Origin: an uncultured Croceitalea sp.
Lineage (GTDB): Bacteria; Bacteroidota; Bacteroidia; Flavobacteriales; Flavobacteriaceae
Reading direction: 5' to 3'
Assembly (NCBI GenBank): GCA_947499565.1
Contig: CANMOV010000001.1
Location: 1,426,001-1,490,000, forward strand
Length of the DNA stretch: 64,000 bases
The position numbers were made by a program, and so were the translations under genes. Below, piece after piece: positions 24,987 through 35,320 of this stretch (its first letter is position 1; the number at the start of each line of letters is the position of its first letter). Under the pieces are notes generated by a model, which ran no database searches, was not told where the DNA came from, and worked only from the letters and a program-made list of their open reading frames with translations.

Positions 24987-25325
24987 ATGAAAAAAGTCGA
25001 GGCAATTATTCGAAAATCAAAATTTGATGAGGTGAAAAAAGCACTTCATGAAATTGAGGTGAACTTCTTTAGTTATTGGGATGTAACTGGAGTTGGCAAC
25101 GAAAAACAAGGTCATGTTTATCGCGGTATTTCTTACAGCACAACAGACATCCAAAGAAGATACTTATCTATCGTAGTATCTGATGAGTTTTTGGAAAGAA
25201 CTGTAAACACACTTCTAGAATCTGCAATGACGGGCAATGTGGGAGACGGAAAAGTTTTCGTTACCGAAGTTATTGAAGCATATAGAATTAGAACTAAAGA
25301 AAGCGGACAAGCAGGAATCAACTAA
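24987..25325 (+). CDS. glnK: P-II family nitrogen regulator (GlnK-like)
   Basis: This 112-residue signalling protein binds ATP/ADP and 2-oxoglutarate and controls ammonium uptake. It starts MKKVEAIIRKSKFDEV and has the B-loop TGNVGDGKVFV (82-92) and C-loop RIRTKE. Tyr50 aligns with the uridylylated Tyr51 of E. coli GlnB. The T-loop (GNEKQGHVYRGISYSTTDIQ) has different spacing and lacks the usual GRQKGHTE sequence, so its partner contacts or modification may differ. Position 24 bases before amt indicates a GlnK that blocks the channel when nitrogen is plentiful. Confidence 0.93.
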   Translation: MKKVEAIIRKSKFDEVKKALHEIEVNFFSYWDVTGVGNEKQGHVYRGISYSTTDIQRRYLSIVVSDEFLERTVNTLLESAMTGNVGDGKVFVTEVIEAYRIRTKESGQAGIN

Positions 25326-25349
25326 AACTAACCAACGAATACTTTTAAT

Positions 25350-26606
25350 ATGGAAGCAGGATTATTTACAGCAAATAACGTATGGATGATGGTTTGTACC
25401 GCACTGGTATTTTTCATGCATCTAGGATTTTCTTTTTTAGAAATAGGATTAACAAGACAAAAAAATACGGTAAACATTCTTTTTAAGAACGTCTTTATAA
25501 TTACCGTAGGATTATTATTATACTATATAGGAGGTTTTAATTTAATGTACCCAGGTTTTGAAGAAGGCTCTTCTGGATTCTTCAAATTCGCAGGATTTGG
25601 CATAGCGGCACCAGAAAATGGTATGACTCCTGATTATGCAGACGGCGGTTATACTTGGTGGACAGATTTCTTATTTCAAGGCATGTTTGCCGCAACAGCA
25701 GCCACAATTGTTTCTGGAGCAGTAGCAGAGCGAATTAAGCTTGGTGGCTTTATGATTTTCACTATCATTTATGTAGGCTTAGTATATCCAATAGTTGGAT
25801 CATGGCAATGGGGTGGAGGATTCCTTTCCACACTATCTTATGGCGAAGCAGAAGGCTTTTATGATTTTGCAGGATCCACTTTAGTACACTCTGTAGGAGG
25901 ATGGGCAGCTTTAATCGCTATTTATCTTTTAGGAGCAAGAATTGGTAAGTTTGGTGAAGATGGTAAGCCAAAAGCAATACCTGGACATAATTTACCTCTA
26001 GCTGCCGCTGGGGTGCTAATTCTATGGTTGGGGTGGTTTGGATTTAATGGTGGTTCTGTTTTATCTGCAGACCCAGCAGCTACCTCATTAGTATTAGTAA
26101 CTACATGTTTAGCCGCAGCCGCTGGCGGTGTTGCTGCATTTTTAACCTCAACTGTTCTTTATAAAAATTACGACTTAACCATGTTCTTAAATGGTATATT
26201 AGGTGGTCTAGTTGGTATCACTGCAGGAGCAGACCAAATGTCTCCCAATGAAGCGGTAATTATTGGTCTTCTTGCTGGTATTATTATTGTACTAGGTGTT
26301 GCCCTAATAGATAAACTAAAACTAGATGACCCCGTAGGTGCAGTAGCAGTGCACTTAATCTGTGGTATTTGGGGAACTCTAGCGGTAGGTATTTTTGGAG
26401 CAATGGCTAGTTTTGATCAATTCTTGGTACAACTAGCCGGAGTAGGAGCCGCTGCTGTTTTCTGTTCATTGACCGCCTTTATTATTCTGTTTATCATTAA
26501 GAAGGTAGCTGGTCTTAGAGTTTCTGAACAAGAAGAACTAGAAGGACTAGACCTGCATGAACATGGTATGGATGCCTATGCGGATTTTAGAATGAATCAA
26601 CACTAA
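25350..26606 (+). CDS. amt: Ammonium transporter Amt
   Basis: This 418-residue channel has eleven predicted helices and conducts ammonium across the inner membrane. The twin pore histidines are visible: His180 in STLVHSVGGW and His335 in VAVHLICGIWG. DFLFQGMFAATAATIVSGAVAERIK is the family signature. The short cytoplasmic tail is where GlnK would bind. It shares an operon with the P-II gene upstream and a porin downstream, although a strong hairpin separates the last two. Confidence 0.95.
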   Translation: MEAGLFTANNVWMMVCTALVFFMHLGFSFLEIGLTRQKNTVNILFKNVFIITVGLLLYYIGGFNLMYPGFEEGSSGFFKFAGFGIAAPENGMTPDYADGGYTWWTDFLFQGMFAATAATIVSGAVAERIKLGGFMIFTIIYVGLVYPIVGSWQWGGGFLSTLSYGEAEGFYDFAGSTLVHSVGGWAALIAIYLLGARIGKFGEDGKPKAIPGHNLPLAAAGVLILWLGWFGFNGGSVLSADPAATSLVLVTTCLAAAAGGVAAFLTSTVLYKNYDLTMFLNGILGGLVGITAGADQMSPNEAVIIGLLAGIIIVLGVALIDKLKLDDPVGAVAVHLICGIWGTLAVGIFGAMASFDQFLVQLAGVGAAAVFCSLTAFIILFIIKKVAGLRVSEQEELEGLDLHEHGMDAYADFRMNQH

Positions 26607-26617
26607 AATTTAAAGGA

Positions 26618-26645
26618 AACGGAGCGTTTGGCAGAACGCTCCGTT
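26618..26645 (+). terminator. Strong hairpin between amt and the porin gene
   Basis: AACGGAGCGTT-TGGCAG-AACGCTCCGTT has an 11-bp perfect stem, but only a weak T-run follows (AAATAACCTTTT). It may terminate part of the transcripts or protect the amt mRNA end. A smaller hairpin, GCACC-TTTTT-GGTGC (26697-26711), lies just before the porin start codon. Confidence 0.6.
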
Positions 26646-26726
26646 AAATAACCTTTTCAAAAATTAATCAGTAACAATTAACTCAAAAATTTAATAGCAC
26701 CTTTTTGGTGCCCTAAACATTGAAAT

Positions 26727-27764
26727 ATGAAAACGATTATAAATACAAAGTTCGTAAAAAATTTAGCGCTTGCCGCAGTAGCACTAATTTCTACAGTAGC
26801 ATTTGCACAAGAAGAGGAAGAATCAAGTCCTTTCTCCTTATCTGGAAGTATAGATGCATATTGGAGAACTACCGGTAGCGACGGAGGTGATGCAACAACG
26901 GCTACGCCAACCTCATTTGCCAACCAAACAGGTTTTGCGCTAGGTATGGCTAACTTAGTTGGTAGCTATGAAATGGGTGATACTGGTGTAGTTGTTGACC
27001 TAGTTTTTGGTCCTAGAGGTACAGAAGCTACTTTTGAAAATGATGTGTTAAATGGTATAATTAACCAGGCCTATGCATATTGGAATGTATCTGAGGGGAC
27101 AACCCTAACAGTAGGGCGTTTTAATACTTTTCTAGGGTATGAAGTAATTGCTCCAGCTGCAAATTTTAACTACAGTGTTTCCTACTTGTTTTCAAATGGA
27201 CCTTTTTCTCATTTAGGTGTGAAAGCTGATTTTACATTATCAGATGATGTTAGTTTAATGCTTGCTATAACCAATCCTTGGGATGTTAATGACACTAGTG
27301 CAACAGGAGAATATGCTCTTGGAGGTCAGTTAGGGTTTTATGATCAGTACTTAAACCTTTATTATGACAGTGGAAGAAACGGTGGGTTAGGTTTTGAAAT
27401 TGATTACACTGGTGGTTTTGATGTTTCTGATTCCTTTTTCTTAGGAATTAATGCTGCTTATAATGATAATTCTGAAGCCGGAACAGGTTTCTATGGTGCT
27501 GCTCTGTATCCACAAATAACAACTGCTGATAACTTTGCACTTGGCTTAAGAGGGGAATACTTCGTAGCTACCGCAGATGGTATTGATGATGTTCCAGTAC
27601 TTGGTTTAACACTAACAGGAAGTTTTACCAAAGACAACTTGATAATAAAACCAGAAATTAGACTAGATAGCTTTGGTGATGACAACGAGCCATTTTTAGA
27701 TAGTGATGGAGATTTTACAAATAGTTTAGCTTCTTTATTGGTAGCTGCTATTTACACTTTCTAA
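26727..27764 (+). CDS. Outer-membrane porin, OmpL-like (porin-2 family)
   Basis: This 345-residue protein has a signal peptide (to about AFAQ) and amphipathic beta-strands throughout. It has the NQAYAYWNVSEGTTLTVGRF and FLGYEVIAPAANFNYS blocks seen in beta-barrel porin-2 (BBP2/OmpL-like) proteins, and it ends in aromatic F (AAIYTF), as barrel proteins do. Downstream of P-II and amt, it plausibly admits nitrogen compounds through the outer membrane when nitrogen is scarce. This role is inferred from context only. Confidence 0.85.
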   Translation: MKTIINTKFVKNLALAAVALISTVAFAQEEEESSPFSLSGSIDAYWRTTGSDGGDATTATPTSFANQTGFALGMANLVGSYEMGDTGVVVDLVFGPRGTEATFENDVLNGIINQAYAYWNVSEGTTLTVGRFNTFLGYEVIAPAANFNYSVSYLFSNGPFSHLGVKADFTLSDDVSLMLAITNPWDVNDTSATGEYALGGQLGFYDQYLNLYYDSGRNGGLGFEIDYTGGFDVSDSFFLGINAAYNDNSEAGTGFYGAALYPQITTADNFALGLRGEYFVATADGIDDVPVLGLTLTGSFTKDNLIIKPEIRLDSFGDDNEPFLDSDGDFTNSLASLLVAAIYTF

Positions 27765-27785
27765 TTTAAAAGAGGATATTTATTT

Positions 27786-27818
27786 AAAGTCCTCCGACGC
27801 GTTCCGTTGGAGGACTTT
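27786..27818. terminator. Bidirectional terminator after the porin gene
   Basis: AAAGTCCTCC and GGAGGACTTT form a 10-bp stem with a 13-base loop. It is followed on the plus strand by ATTTTTTT, and the DUF1684 gene ends on its right edge. Confidence 0.85.
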
Positions 27819-28461
27819 ATTTTTTTATAAAATCTTTTACTCCTGCAATCACCTTAGTTTTCAAATAATTTTGCCTTGGCACTAAGGGGCAGGAGTACTT
27901 TTTATTGTAAGCACAATACGGATTATAGGCCCTATTAAAATCAATAGTAATAGTCTCTCCTTCTGGAATAGTCAAATCAATGTAACGCCCTCCACCATAA
28001 GTTTCCTCCCCATTAGTTTCATCTAAAAAAGGTAGAAATAAGTAGTCTTCATATTCTTCTTGATCTAACAAACCTAAACTTTGGTAAATTTCCAATTCGT
28101 GTTCTTGCCCATTAAGCTCAAAATGAGCAATCCCATATAAAAGCTCTTCTGTTTTTCTACTAGTTGTAGTAGCCAACAAAAATGGAACAGCATCTGGCGT
28201 ACGCTCAAACTTTGCCACAATAATATAATTAGTGTCTGGCTTAAAAAATTCTAGACCATCAAAATTCTTTCTATATCGGTCAGGTAAAGGTGATGTTTCT
28301 GGGTCTTTATATTCTAAATTCAACTCTTCTTGAAAATCTAAAATAGCAACAATAGCGCTGGAACTTGCTAATTCCGTTTTAGATTCAGATTTATGATATT
28401 TCTTTCCTTGCCCACAAGCTAGCAAACTAAGAACTAGAAAAACACAGCATATATATTTCAT
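27817..28461 (-). CDS. DUF1684 lipoprotein
   Basis: This 214-residue protein has a lipoprotein signal (LVLSLLACGQG, Cys16). The C-terminal GGGRYIDLTIPEG, then DFNRAYNPYCAYN, then SCPLVPRQNYL are the conserved DUF1684 blocks. The family has no established biochemical activity. It is monocistronic and shares a bidirectional terminator with the porin gene. Confidence 0.87.
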   Translation of the reverse strand: MKYICCVFLVLSLLACGQGKKYHKSESKTELASSSAIVAILDFQEELNLEYKDPETSPLPDRYRKNFDGLEFFKPDTNYIIVAKFERTPDAVPFLLATTTSRKTEELLYGIAHFELNGQEHELEIYQSLGLLDQEEYEDYLFLPFLDETNGEETYGGGRYIDLTIPEGETITIDFNRAYNPYCAYNKKYSCPLVPRQNYLKTKVIAGVKDFIKK

Positions 28462-28529
28462 AATTCAAAAATACTAAGGATTTCCTTTTTAAATTTTTAC
28501 CTTGAAAAACTAATTAAATTTTTTAATAA

Positions 28530-29261
28530 ATGAGAATACTAAGTGTTGTTTTGTTTGCGTTCCTTTTGTTCTTTGGATGCAAAGAGAAAAAATCTACCAT
28601 AAATGAAGAAGAAAAACGATATTACCCAAAGCTAGAACCCAATCGCTATAATGTTGCCTTCTTAGTTATGGATGGTGTTTACAATACTGAATTTACAGCT
28701 CCTTACGATATTTTTCAACATACGCAATATAGAGATGGTATAAAAGCAATGAATACTTTTACAGTTGCCAACAGCCTAGCACCAATAACCTCTTTTGAAG
28801 GCGTGCGTATTTTACCAGATTTTGATTACACACAAGATGATATCCCAAAAATTGATATACTGGTTGTGCCAAGTGCTGAGCATCATTTAGATTCAGATTT
28901 AAAAGATACAGTTATGCTCAACTTCATTAAAAAAGTAGATAAGAATGCGCTTTTTATTACATCTCATTGTGATGGTGCTTTTGTTTTGGCAAAAGCTGGC
29001 TTATTAGATAGTGTTGCATCTACAACTTTTCCGAGCGATATACAGACTTACAAAAAAATGTTCCCAAAATTAGAAGTAAAGGACAATGTTTTATTTGTGC
29101 ATGATGGCAAATACATCACTTCAGCAGGAGGAGCTAAAAGCTTTGAAGCAGCTCTTTATTTATGCGAATTTCTTTATGGAAAAGAAATAACTGAATCTTT
29201 AGCGGGTGGCTTAGTTATTGATTGGAATTTAGAAGATGTCCCCAAGTTTATTCGTCAATAA
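28530..29261 (+). CDS. DJ-1/PfpI family lipoprotein
   Basis: This 243-residue protein has a lipoprotein signal (FLLFFGCKEKK), unusual for the mostly cytoplasmic DJ-1/PfpI superfamily. The fold is indicated by VAFLVMDGVYNTEFTAPYDIF, ILVVPSAEHH and the nucleophile elbow FITSHCDGAFVLAKAGLL with its cysteine, followed by TSAGGAKSFEAALYL. It probably faces the periplasm. The activity (amidase, deglycase-like or regulatory) is not predictable. Its 3' end overlaps the convergent gene by 14 bases. Confidence 0.83.
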   Translation: MRILSVVLFAFLLFFGCKEKKSTINEEEKRYYPKLEPNRYNVAFLVMDGVYNTEFTAPYDIFQHTQYRDGIKAMNTFTVANSLAPITSFEGVRILPDFDYTQDDIPKIDILVVPSAEHHLDSDLKDTVMLNFIKKVDKNALFITSHCDGAFVLAKAGLLDSVASTTFPSDIQTYKKMFPKLEVKDNVLFVHDGKYITSAGGAKSFEAALYLCEFLYGKEITESLAGGLVIDWNLEDVPKFIRQ

Positions 29262-30666
29262 TTTCATAGCGAGCACTGCTTAAATATTTTTCCATTAGTT
29301 TATTGTATTCTGGACTTATTCTTAACAATGCTGTATGCGCTAAGGCATCTAGGTTTTCTTTGCTTTTGTAACCTTTTTTAAACGCTTCTTCCAGATAGAA
29401 CAATGCAGTTCCATAATCTTCATATTTAGAACTTAAAGAAATTACGCTTAAGTAGTAGTCATAATTCCTTGGTTCTGTAATAGTTTTTAGCATGGATAAA
29501 AGAATTAAAGCTTCATCATCAACAGGCTTTTCAGATTTTATAATTTCAATATTATCCTCAATTAAAGCGTTCAAAAAACTATGTAAACGCTTGCCCATTT
29601 GTTGTTCACTTTCGCTATCTCCATAAATAAACCTATTAACCTCCGTCATTTGATAGTTCCACCAGCCTAAATTATTATAGTTGTACAGGTCCAAATCCTG
29701 TCCTAAATAGTAGTTATAATCCTCCCTTAAAAGCTCCTCCTTAAAAAAAGCAGCACTCTCATTCCTCTTTAAGCTCCGATAAAGTTTATCCTTTCTAAGT
29801 TTTTTCCCTTCATTCTTAAGAGAGTCCATATTTCTATGCACTCTATAAACACTTAACATTTCAGTTATTGCGCGATCCGCTAAAAGCAGCTTCTTGTCCT
29901 TTTTCAATTGTCTAATTAGTGCTAAATCTTGGTTATAAGCATTTACTACATAGGCAGAATCTTTAGGAGCATACCCTTTTGCTATAGCAGAAAGCTTGAA
30001 TAATCGCAATCCTTTTTGAAGATATTGCCTGCTAGGCCATTCACTACCACCATCAAAAACAAGTAAATTATTAGGAAACTTTAAGCGATTTAAAACTTTT
30101 TCATGTGCCAGTAAATTAGCATAATTGAAGTCTTCTTTACCAACTATCCCTACAAAATGAAATGGATTTTTGGAAGTGAGCAACTCTATATTCGCCAAGG
30201 AAGCACCACAAGAAATAACTCCTTCAATATTTTTAAAAAAGATAGGCATTAAATTTGCCAAACGCCCACCACTACCAAAGCCAGCAGTATATATTTGATT
30301 TTTGTTAAGAGGCAAGATAGCATTCACTTTAGAAATCATTCTTCCAGTTATCAGTACATTTTTAGAAACTGGTATAGTATCACTAATATCATTTGAAGCA
30401 GCTAGAATATAATTTTCTTTTTCTGCAACTTCTCTAAACATGGCTAATGCCTGTTTCCCTTTTCCTTGAGTATCAAAAACAAAAAGAATAGGCCAACTCC
30501 CCTTGTTTTCAAACTTTAAAGGTAAGTAGAGCGAAAAGCTTTCTTGAATTGAATCTTGTACTACAATTGAATCTATGATTGTCCCTTTTTTTAATACTAA
30601 CTCTTGGGAAAACGTAATGTTGAAAACAAAAAAAACAAGTAATAGTGGTGAGTATTTTCTTTTCAT
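29248..30666 (-). CDS. Exported alpha/beta-hydrolase-like protein with helical C-terminal region
   Basis: This 472-residue protein has an N-terminal signal (LLVFFVFNITFSQ). Residues 20-240 look like an esterase-type alpha/beta hydrolase: WPILFVFDTQGKGKQAL, then the elbow-like GFGSGGRLANLMP, then VGIVGKEDFNY. The C-terminal 230 residues are helical, possibly TPR-like. The catalytic serine context (GFGSGG) is plausible, but the full triad is not assured, so it may be an inactive or binding protein. Confidence 0.6.
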   Translation of the reverse strand: MKRKYSPLLLVFFVFNITFSQELVLKKGTIIDSIVVQDSIQESFSLYLPLKFENKGSWPILFVFDTQGKGKQALAMFREVAEKENYILAASNDISDTIPVSKNVLITGRMISKVNAILPLNKNQIYTAGFGSGGRLANLMPIFFKNIEGVISCGASLANIELLTSKNPFHFVGIVGKEDFNYANLLAHEKVLNRLKFPNNLLVFDGGSEWPSRQYLQKGLRLFKLSAIAKGYAPKDSAYVVNAYNQDLALIRQLKKDKKLLLADRAITEMLSVYRVHRNMDSLKNEGKKLRKDKLYRSLKRNESAAFFKEELLREDYNYYLGQDLDLYNYNNLGWWNYQMTEVNRFIYGDSESEQQMGKRLHSFLNALIEDNIEIIKSEKPVDDEALILLSMLKTITEPRNYDYYLSVISLSSKYEDYGTALFYLEEAFKKGYKSKENLDALAHTALLRISPEYNKLMEKYLSSARYEIIDE

Positions 30667-30726
30667 ATCGCAAATACATCAAAAATCTAGCCAAACATTT
30701 ATTATGAATAGTATAAAATTAAGACT

Positions 30727-31182
30727 TTATCTATTACCAATTTTAGTGATGGGAACATTAGACGCTACATCCGACAGGATAATATGTGTTCGCGTTTCTC
30801 CATACGTTATTAAAGTATCTATAAACTGTTCTAAATGAAATTGATCTTTTAAAACCACCTCCATAATTATATTCTCATTGCCAGTGATTCTATAACAATT
30901 TACCACCTCATTAAAAGTGTCCACTTTGTTTAAAAATGGTTTTAGTTTTCCAACGAAGGCACGCAAAGCGACTATTGCTCTTAGCTGTAATCCTATTTTA
31001 GAATGCGATACAATTGTTTTATATCCTTCAATTATCCCTAAGTCTTCCATTTTTTTTACACGCTCAGCTACAGCTGGAGGGGTCAATCCAATTTTTTTTC
31101 CAATACTAACAAAAGATTCTCTAGCATTTAGCTGAAGACATTCCAGTATTTTCCAATTCAATTTATCAACTTTACTTTTCAA
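30727..31182 (-). CDS. Lrp/AsnC family transcriptional regulator
   Basis: This 151-residue protein has an N-terminal winged helix-turn-helix (LNWKILECLQLNARESFVSI, then GLTPPAVAERVKKMEDLGII) and a C-terminal RAM/ligand-binding domain (NCYRITGNENIIMEVVLKD). It binds DNA as an octamer or dimer, usually in response to amino acids. The start codon appears to be TTG, since no ATG lies in frame close by. It is divergent from the next gene across 118 AT-rich bases, where its own operator may lie. Confidence 0.92.
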   Translation of the reverse strand: MKSKVDKLNWKILECLQLNARESFVSIGKKIGLTPPAVAERVKKMEDLGIIEGYKTIVSHSKIGLQLRAIVALRAFVGKLKPFLNKVDTFNEVVNCYRITGNENIIMEVVLKDQFHLEQFIDTLITYGETRTHIILSDVASNVPITKIGNR

Positions 31183-31300
31183 AGTACTAAGTATTATATT
31201 CTTTATTTTACAAAATAAAATAAGTAATTACATTTATTTTGCAAATTTACTTTTTATTTTTCAGATGTAACTTTATGGTAAATTATATCGCTAGAAAAAG

Positions 31301-31690
31301 ATGCAGAACTCGGCTTACAACTCGCTTCCTATATATAGAAAATCACTTGCTTTGCGTGATTTGAGTAGCGCTGTTGCAACTTATTTTTCTAATGATACTA
31401 CTTTTTTTAAACTTCAACGCACTGCCAGTTTAAGAGAAGATATTGCTATTTCTTTGTATACAGATTCCAGTTTAATTTCTCAACAAATTAAGCAAGCTGA
31501 AACTAGTAACTCTTATGAAATAAGAATGAAGAGTGCTACCTTTATCAATGTAATCACGCGTAACATTTTATGCTACTGCAATGGTCTTGAGCACGATGGA
31601 GTTAAAGAAAAAGAATATGTAAACCTGCTTAGAAGAGAATTAAAATCTTTTCGTAAATCTTTTAAGCAATGGCGTAAATCCCTGCAATAG
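31301..31690 (+). CDS. Four-helix-bundle-like hypothetical protein
   Basis: This 129-residue, almost entirely helical, basic protein has no signal or membrane segments. The pattern LPIYRKSLALRDLSSAVA followed by LQRTASLREDIAISLY resembles four-helix-bundle proteins related to 23S rRNA intervening-sequence proteins, but similarity is weak. It ends in a lysine/arginine-rich helix (KSFRKSFKQWRKSLQ), which suggests nucleic acid contact. It is divergent from the Lrp gene, which may control it. Confidence 0.55.
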   Translation: MQNSAYNSLPIYRKSLALRDLSSAVATYFSNDTTFFKLQRTASLREDIAISLYTDSSLISQQIKQAETSNSYEIRMKSATFINVITRNILCYCNGLEHDGVKEKEYVNLLRRELKSFRKSFKQWRKSLQ

Positions 31691-31740
31691 ATTCCTAAAT
31701 ATAGACTCTTAGGCTTCACTTAGTACAAGAGATTCCCTAC

Positions 31741-34700
31741 TTACATATTTCTGCGATATTGTCCTCCAACTTCAAAAAGTGCATTAGTTATTTGACCTAA
31801 TGAACAATACTTGGTAACCTCCATCAACTTTTCAAAAATATTTTCATTTTTTATAGCTGATAGTTGTAATTCTTGCAAGAGTTGACTTGCCCTTTCTTCG
31901 TTTCCTTTTTGTAGATTTTGAAGTGTCACAATTTGATTTTCTTTTTCTTCTTCTGTTGCTCTAATTACTTCAGCTGGCAGAATGGTTGGTGAACCTTTTG
32001 AGTTTAAAAAAGTATTTACTCCTATAATTGGGTAAGCGCCGGAATGCTTTAAAGTCTCATAATGTAAACTTTCTTCTTGTATTTTAGAACGTTGATACAT
32101 AGTCTCCATTGCGCCCAGAACACCACCTCTTTCCGTGATTCTATCAAACTCCAGCAATACCGCTTCCTCAACTAAATCAGTCAATTCCTCAATAATAAAA
32201 GAGCCTTGAAGCGGATTCTCATTCTTTGCCAAACCAAGTTCTTTATTAATAATCAACTGGATAGCCATGGCACGTCTCACAGATTCTTCCGTGGGTGTTG
32301 TGATGGCTTCATCATATGCATTTGTGTGTAATGAATTACAATTATCATAGATAGCATATAAAGCTTGTAACGTAGTTCTAATATCATTAAAATCTATCTC
32401 TTGTGCGTGCAAACTTCTACCTGAAGTCTGAATATGATACTTAAGCATCTGCGCGCGTGGACCTGCCCCATATTTTTCCTTCATAGCTTTCGCCCAAATT
32501 CGGCGCGCAACACGACCAATCACGGCATATTCTGGATCTATTCCGTTAGAAAAGAAGAAAGAAAGGTTTGGTCCAAATTTATCAATATCCATTCCTCTGC
32601 TCAGGTAGTATTCCACATAAGTAAATCCATTAGACAGCGTAAATGCTAATTGCGATATGGGGTTTGCTCCCGCTTCGGCAATGTGATACCCAGAAATAGA
32701 TACAGAATAAAAGTTTCGAACATTTTTTTGAATAAAATACTCTTGAACATCACCCATTAATCTTAAAGCAAACTCGGTAGAGAAAATACAAGTATTCTGT
32801 GCCTGATCTTCCTTTAAAATGTCCGCCTGTACAGTGCCTCTTACCTGGCTAAGGGTCTGTGCTTTTATTTTTTGATAAACACCCTTAGGTAGCACTTCAT
32901 CCCCCGAAACTCCCAAAAGCCTAAGCCCTAGCCCATTATTTCCTTTGGGTAAATCTCCAGTATAAACAGGTCTTTTTACCCCTTTGTCTTTATATATCTT
33001 AGTAATTTTACTTTCAACTTCTTTCTCTAAACCATTTTCAACAATGTACTTTTCACAGTTTTGGTCAATGGCGGCATTCATAAAGAAACCTAAAAGCATT
33101 GGAGCTGGACCATTAATTGTCATACTTACCGAAGTCATCGGGTCACTTAAGTCGAACCCAGAGTATAGTTTTTTAGCATCATCTATACAGCAAATAGAAA
33201 CTCCTGCATTGCCAATTTTACCATAAATATCAGGTCTATAATCAGGGTCATTACCATATAATGTTACAGAATCAAAAGCAGTAGACAATCGCTTTGCATC
33301 CATATCTAAACTTACATAATGGAATCTTCTATTAGTACGTTCTGGACCACCTTCCCCAGCAAACATACGTGTTGGGTCTTCTCCTGTTCTTTTAAATGGA
33401 TACAGGCCTGAAGTATATGGAAAATCTCCAGGGACATTTTCTTGAAGCATCCAACCTAGCAAATCTCCCCATCCTTTGTATTTAGGTAAAGCTACTTTTG
33501 GTATTTTAGAGTGCGACAAAGATTCCGTGTGAGTTTCAATCTTAATTTCTTTATCACGAACCTTAAAAGAATAGATAGGAGCCTTATAACTTTCTAATTT
33601 TTGCGGCCAGTTTAAGATTAAATCCCAGTAACGAGGATTTAAATCCATTTTCACCTTGTCGAACTCCTTTATTAATAGATTAAGCAAGTCCTTATCGGTA
33701 TCATTTGAATTTGCATGAATTTTAGCCTCATCCAAACCAGATTTTAATAAAATTGAATGCTCCTCATCAATTGATTTTAAATCTAAAACTGAGGAAATGG
33801 TCATAAAAACCCCATAAAGTCTCTGTGCTACCTTTGCCTGTTCTTTGGATTGTAAGTCGTATGCACGATTATTTTCGGAAATTTCTGAAAGGTATCTTGT
33901 TCTAGCCGGCGGAATAACAAATATCTTTTCCGCCATTTCATTATCCATCTTAAAATTAGAAGCTAGTTGAGCATCAACCTTATCAACTAAAACATTCATA
34001 ATTGATTTATACAAGCGATTCATCCCAGGGTCATTAAACTGAGAGGCAATTGTTCCATAAATAGGCAATGCATCTTGGTTTACATCCCATAACCCATGAT
34101 TCCGCATGTATTGTTTTTTTACATCACGCAAAGCATCTAAAGACCCCCTTTTATCAAACTTGTTAATTGCTACTATATCGGCAAAGTCTAACATGTCTAT
34201 CTTCTCCAACTGAGTGGCCGCCCCAAACTCAGGAGTCATCACATAAAGTGAAACATCACTATGTTCAAGAATCTCTGTATCTGATTGTCCAATTCCTGAA
34301 GTTTCTAAAATAATTAAATCGAATTGGGCTATCTTAAGAATATCAACGGCTTCGCTAACATATTTAGAAAGTGCTAGATTTGATTGTCTAGTTGCCAAGG
34401 AACGCATATAAACGCGCTCACTATTAATCGCATTCATTCGAATACGGTCACCCAATAAAGCACCACCAGTTTTTCGTTTGGAAGGATCAACTGAAACTAT
34501 TCCCAAATTTTTATTTGGAAAATCTATTAAAAACCTCCTTACTAATTCATCAACTAGGCTGGATTTTCCTGCACCTCCGGTACCAGTAATTCCTAACACC
34601 GGAACTTTATTACCTGGCTTTTTTAGGTTGTTAAAATGTTGTTCAAACTCATCATGACGATTTTCGGCCAATGATATCATTCTAGCTAATGCATTTGTAT

Positions 34701-35196
34701 TCTTAGCTTTTAGCAATTCTCCTAGATTATCTTTTTTATTAAGTTTTAATTCTGGAACCGCTGTATCAGCCTTCATAACTAAATCGTTAATCATGCCTTG
34801 AAGACCCATTTTTCTTCCATCATCAGGAGAGTAAATCTTTGTAATACCATAATCCATCAACTCTTTAATCTCCTCAGGCAGTATTACTCCACCTCCACCT
34901 CCAAAAATCTTTATATGTTCTGCTCCTTTTTCTTTAAGCAAATCATACATATACTTAAAATACTCATTATGACCTCCTTGATAAGACGTCATAGCGATAG
35001 CATTGGCGTCCTCTTGAATTGCACATTCAACAACTTCTGCTACGCTGCGATCATGTCCTAAATGAATTACCTCCACACCTGTGGCTTGGATAATTCTACG
35101 CATAATATTAATTGCTGCATCATGACCATCAAACAGTGATGCGGCAGTTACAATTCTAATTTTATGTTTAGGCTTATAAGGTGCTTGTTGTTCCAT
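31741..35196 (-). CDS. icmF: Fused isobutyryl-CoA mutase/GTPase IcmF
   Basis: This 1151-residue fusion has three parts. The B12-binding domain (about 10-145) contains DGHDAA (Asp23, His25). A MeaI/ArgK-type GTPase chaperone (about 195-430) has P-loop GTGGAGKS (205-212). The mutase barrel is C-terminal and contains [18 protein letters not shown]. This order defines IcmF, which interconverts isobutyryl-CoA and butyryl-CoA (and sometimes isovaleryl/pivalyl-CoA), with the GTPase protecting cofactor loading. ATG 35196 is preferred to an upstream in-frame TTG. No cobalamin riboswitch is seen in the short divergent region with purU. Confidence 0.93.
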   Translation of the reverse strand: MEQQAPYKPKHKIRIVTAASLFDGHDAAINIMRRIIQATGVEVIHLGHDRSVAEVVECAIQEDANAIAMTSYQGGHNEYFKYMYDLLKEKGAEHIKIFGGGGGVILPEEIKELMDYGITKIYSPDDGRKMGLQGMINDLVMKADTAVPELKLNKKDNLGELLKAKNTNALARMISLAENRHDEFEQHFNNLKKPGNKVPVLGITGTGGAGKSSLVDELVRRFLIDFPNKNLGIVSVDPSKRKTGGALLGDRIRMNAINSERVYMRSLATRQSNLALSKYVSEAVDILKIAQFDLIILETSGIGQSDTEILEHSDVSLYVMTPEFGAATQLEKIDMLDFADIVAINKFDKRGSLDALRDVKKQYMRNHGLWDVNQDALPIYGTIASQFNDPGMNRLYKSIMNVLVDKVDAQLASNFKMDNEMAEKIFVIPPARTRYLSEISENNRAYDLQSKEQAKVAQRLYGVFMTISSVLDLKSIDEEHSILLKSGLDEAKIHANSNDTDKDLLNLLIKEFDKVKMDLNPRYWDLILNWPQKLESYKAPIYSFKVRDKEIKIETHTESLSHSKIPKVALPKYKGWGDLLGWMLQENVPGDFPYTSGLYPFKRTGEDPTRMFAGEGGPERTNRRFHYVSLDMDAKRLSTAFDSVTLYGNDPDYRPDIYGKIGNAGVSICCIDDAKKLYSGFDLSDPMTSVSMTINGPAPMLLGFFMNAAIDQNCEKYIVENGLEKEVESKITKIYKDKGVKRPVYTGDLPKGNNGLGLRLLGVSGDEVLPKGVYQKIKAQTLSQVRGTVQADILKEDQAQNTCIFSTEFALRLMGDVQEYFIQKNVRNFYSVSISGYHIAEAGANPISQLAFTLSNGFTYVEYYLSRGMDIDKFGPNLSFFFSNGIDPEYAVIGRVARRIWAKAMKEKYGAGPRAQMLKYHIQTSGRSLHAQEIDFNDIRTTLQALYAIYDNCNSLHTNAYDEAITTPTEESVRRAMAIQLIINKELGLAKNENPLQGSFIIEELTDLVEEAVLLEFDRITERGGVLGAMETMYQRSKIQEESLHYETLKHSGAYPIIGVNTFLNSKGSPTILPAEVIRATEEEKENQIVTLQNLQKGNEERASQLLQELQLSAIKNENIFEKLMEVTKYCSLGQITNALFEVGGQYRRNM

Positions 35197-35320
35197 TAGC
35201 AAAAAAAGGTAGAATTTGAGGGTGCAATTTACGAAAAATGCAAAGAAAAAAGGATTATAATTAGAATTTTATAAAAATTGATCTCGTCAATGCCATACTT
35301 TTTTGAATGCCATAATTTTG

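Noticed and set aside
35197-35320. Cobalamin riboswitch in front of icmF
   Set aside because: The gap is too short and lacks the B12-box sequence.
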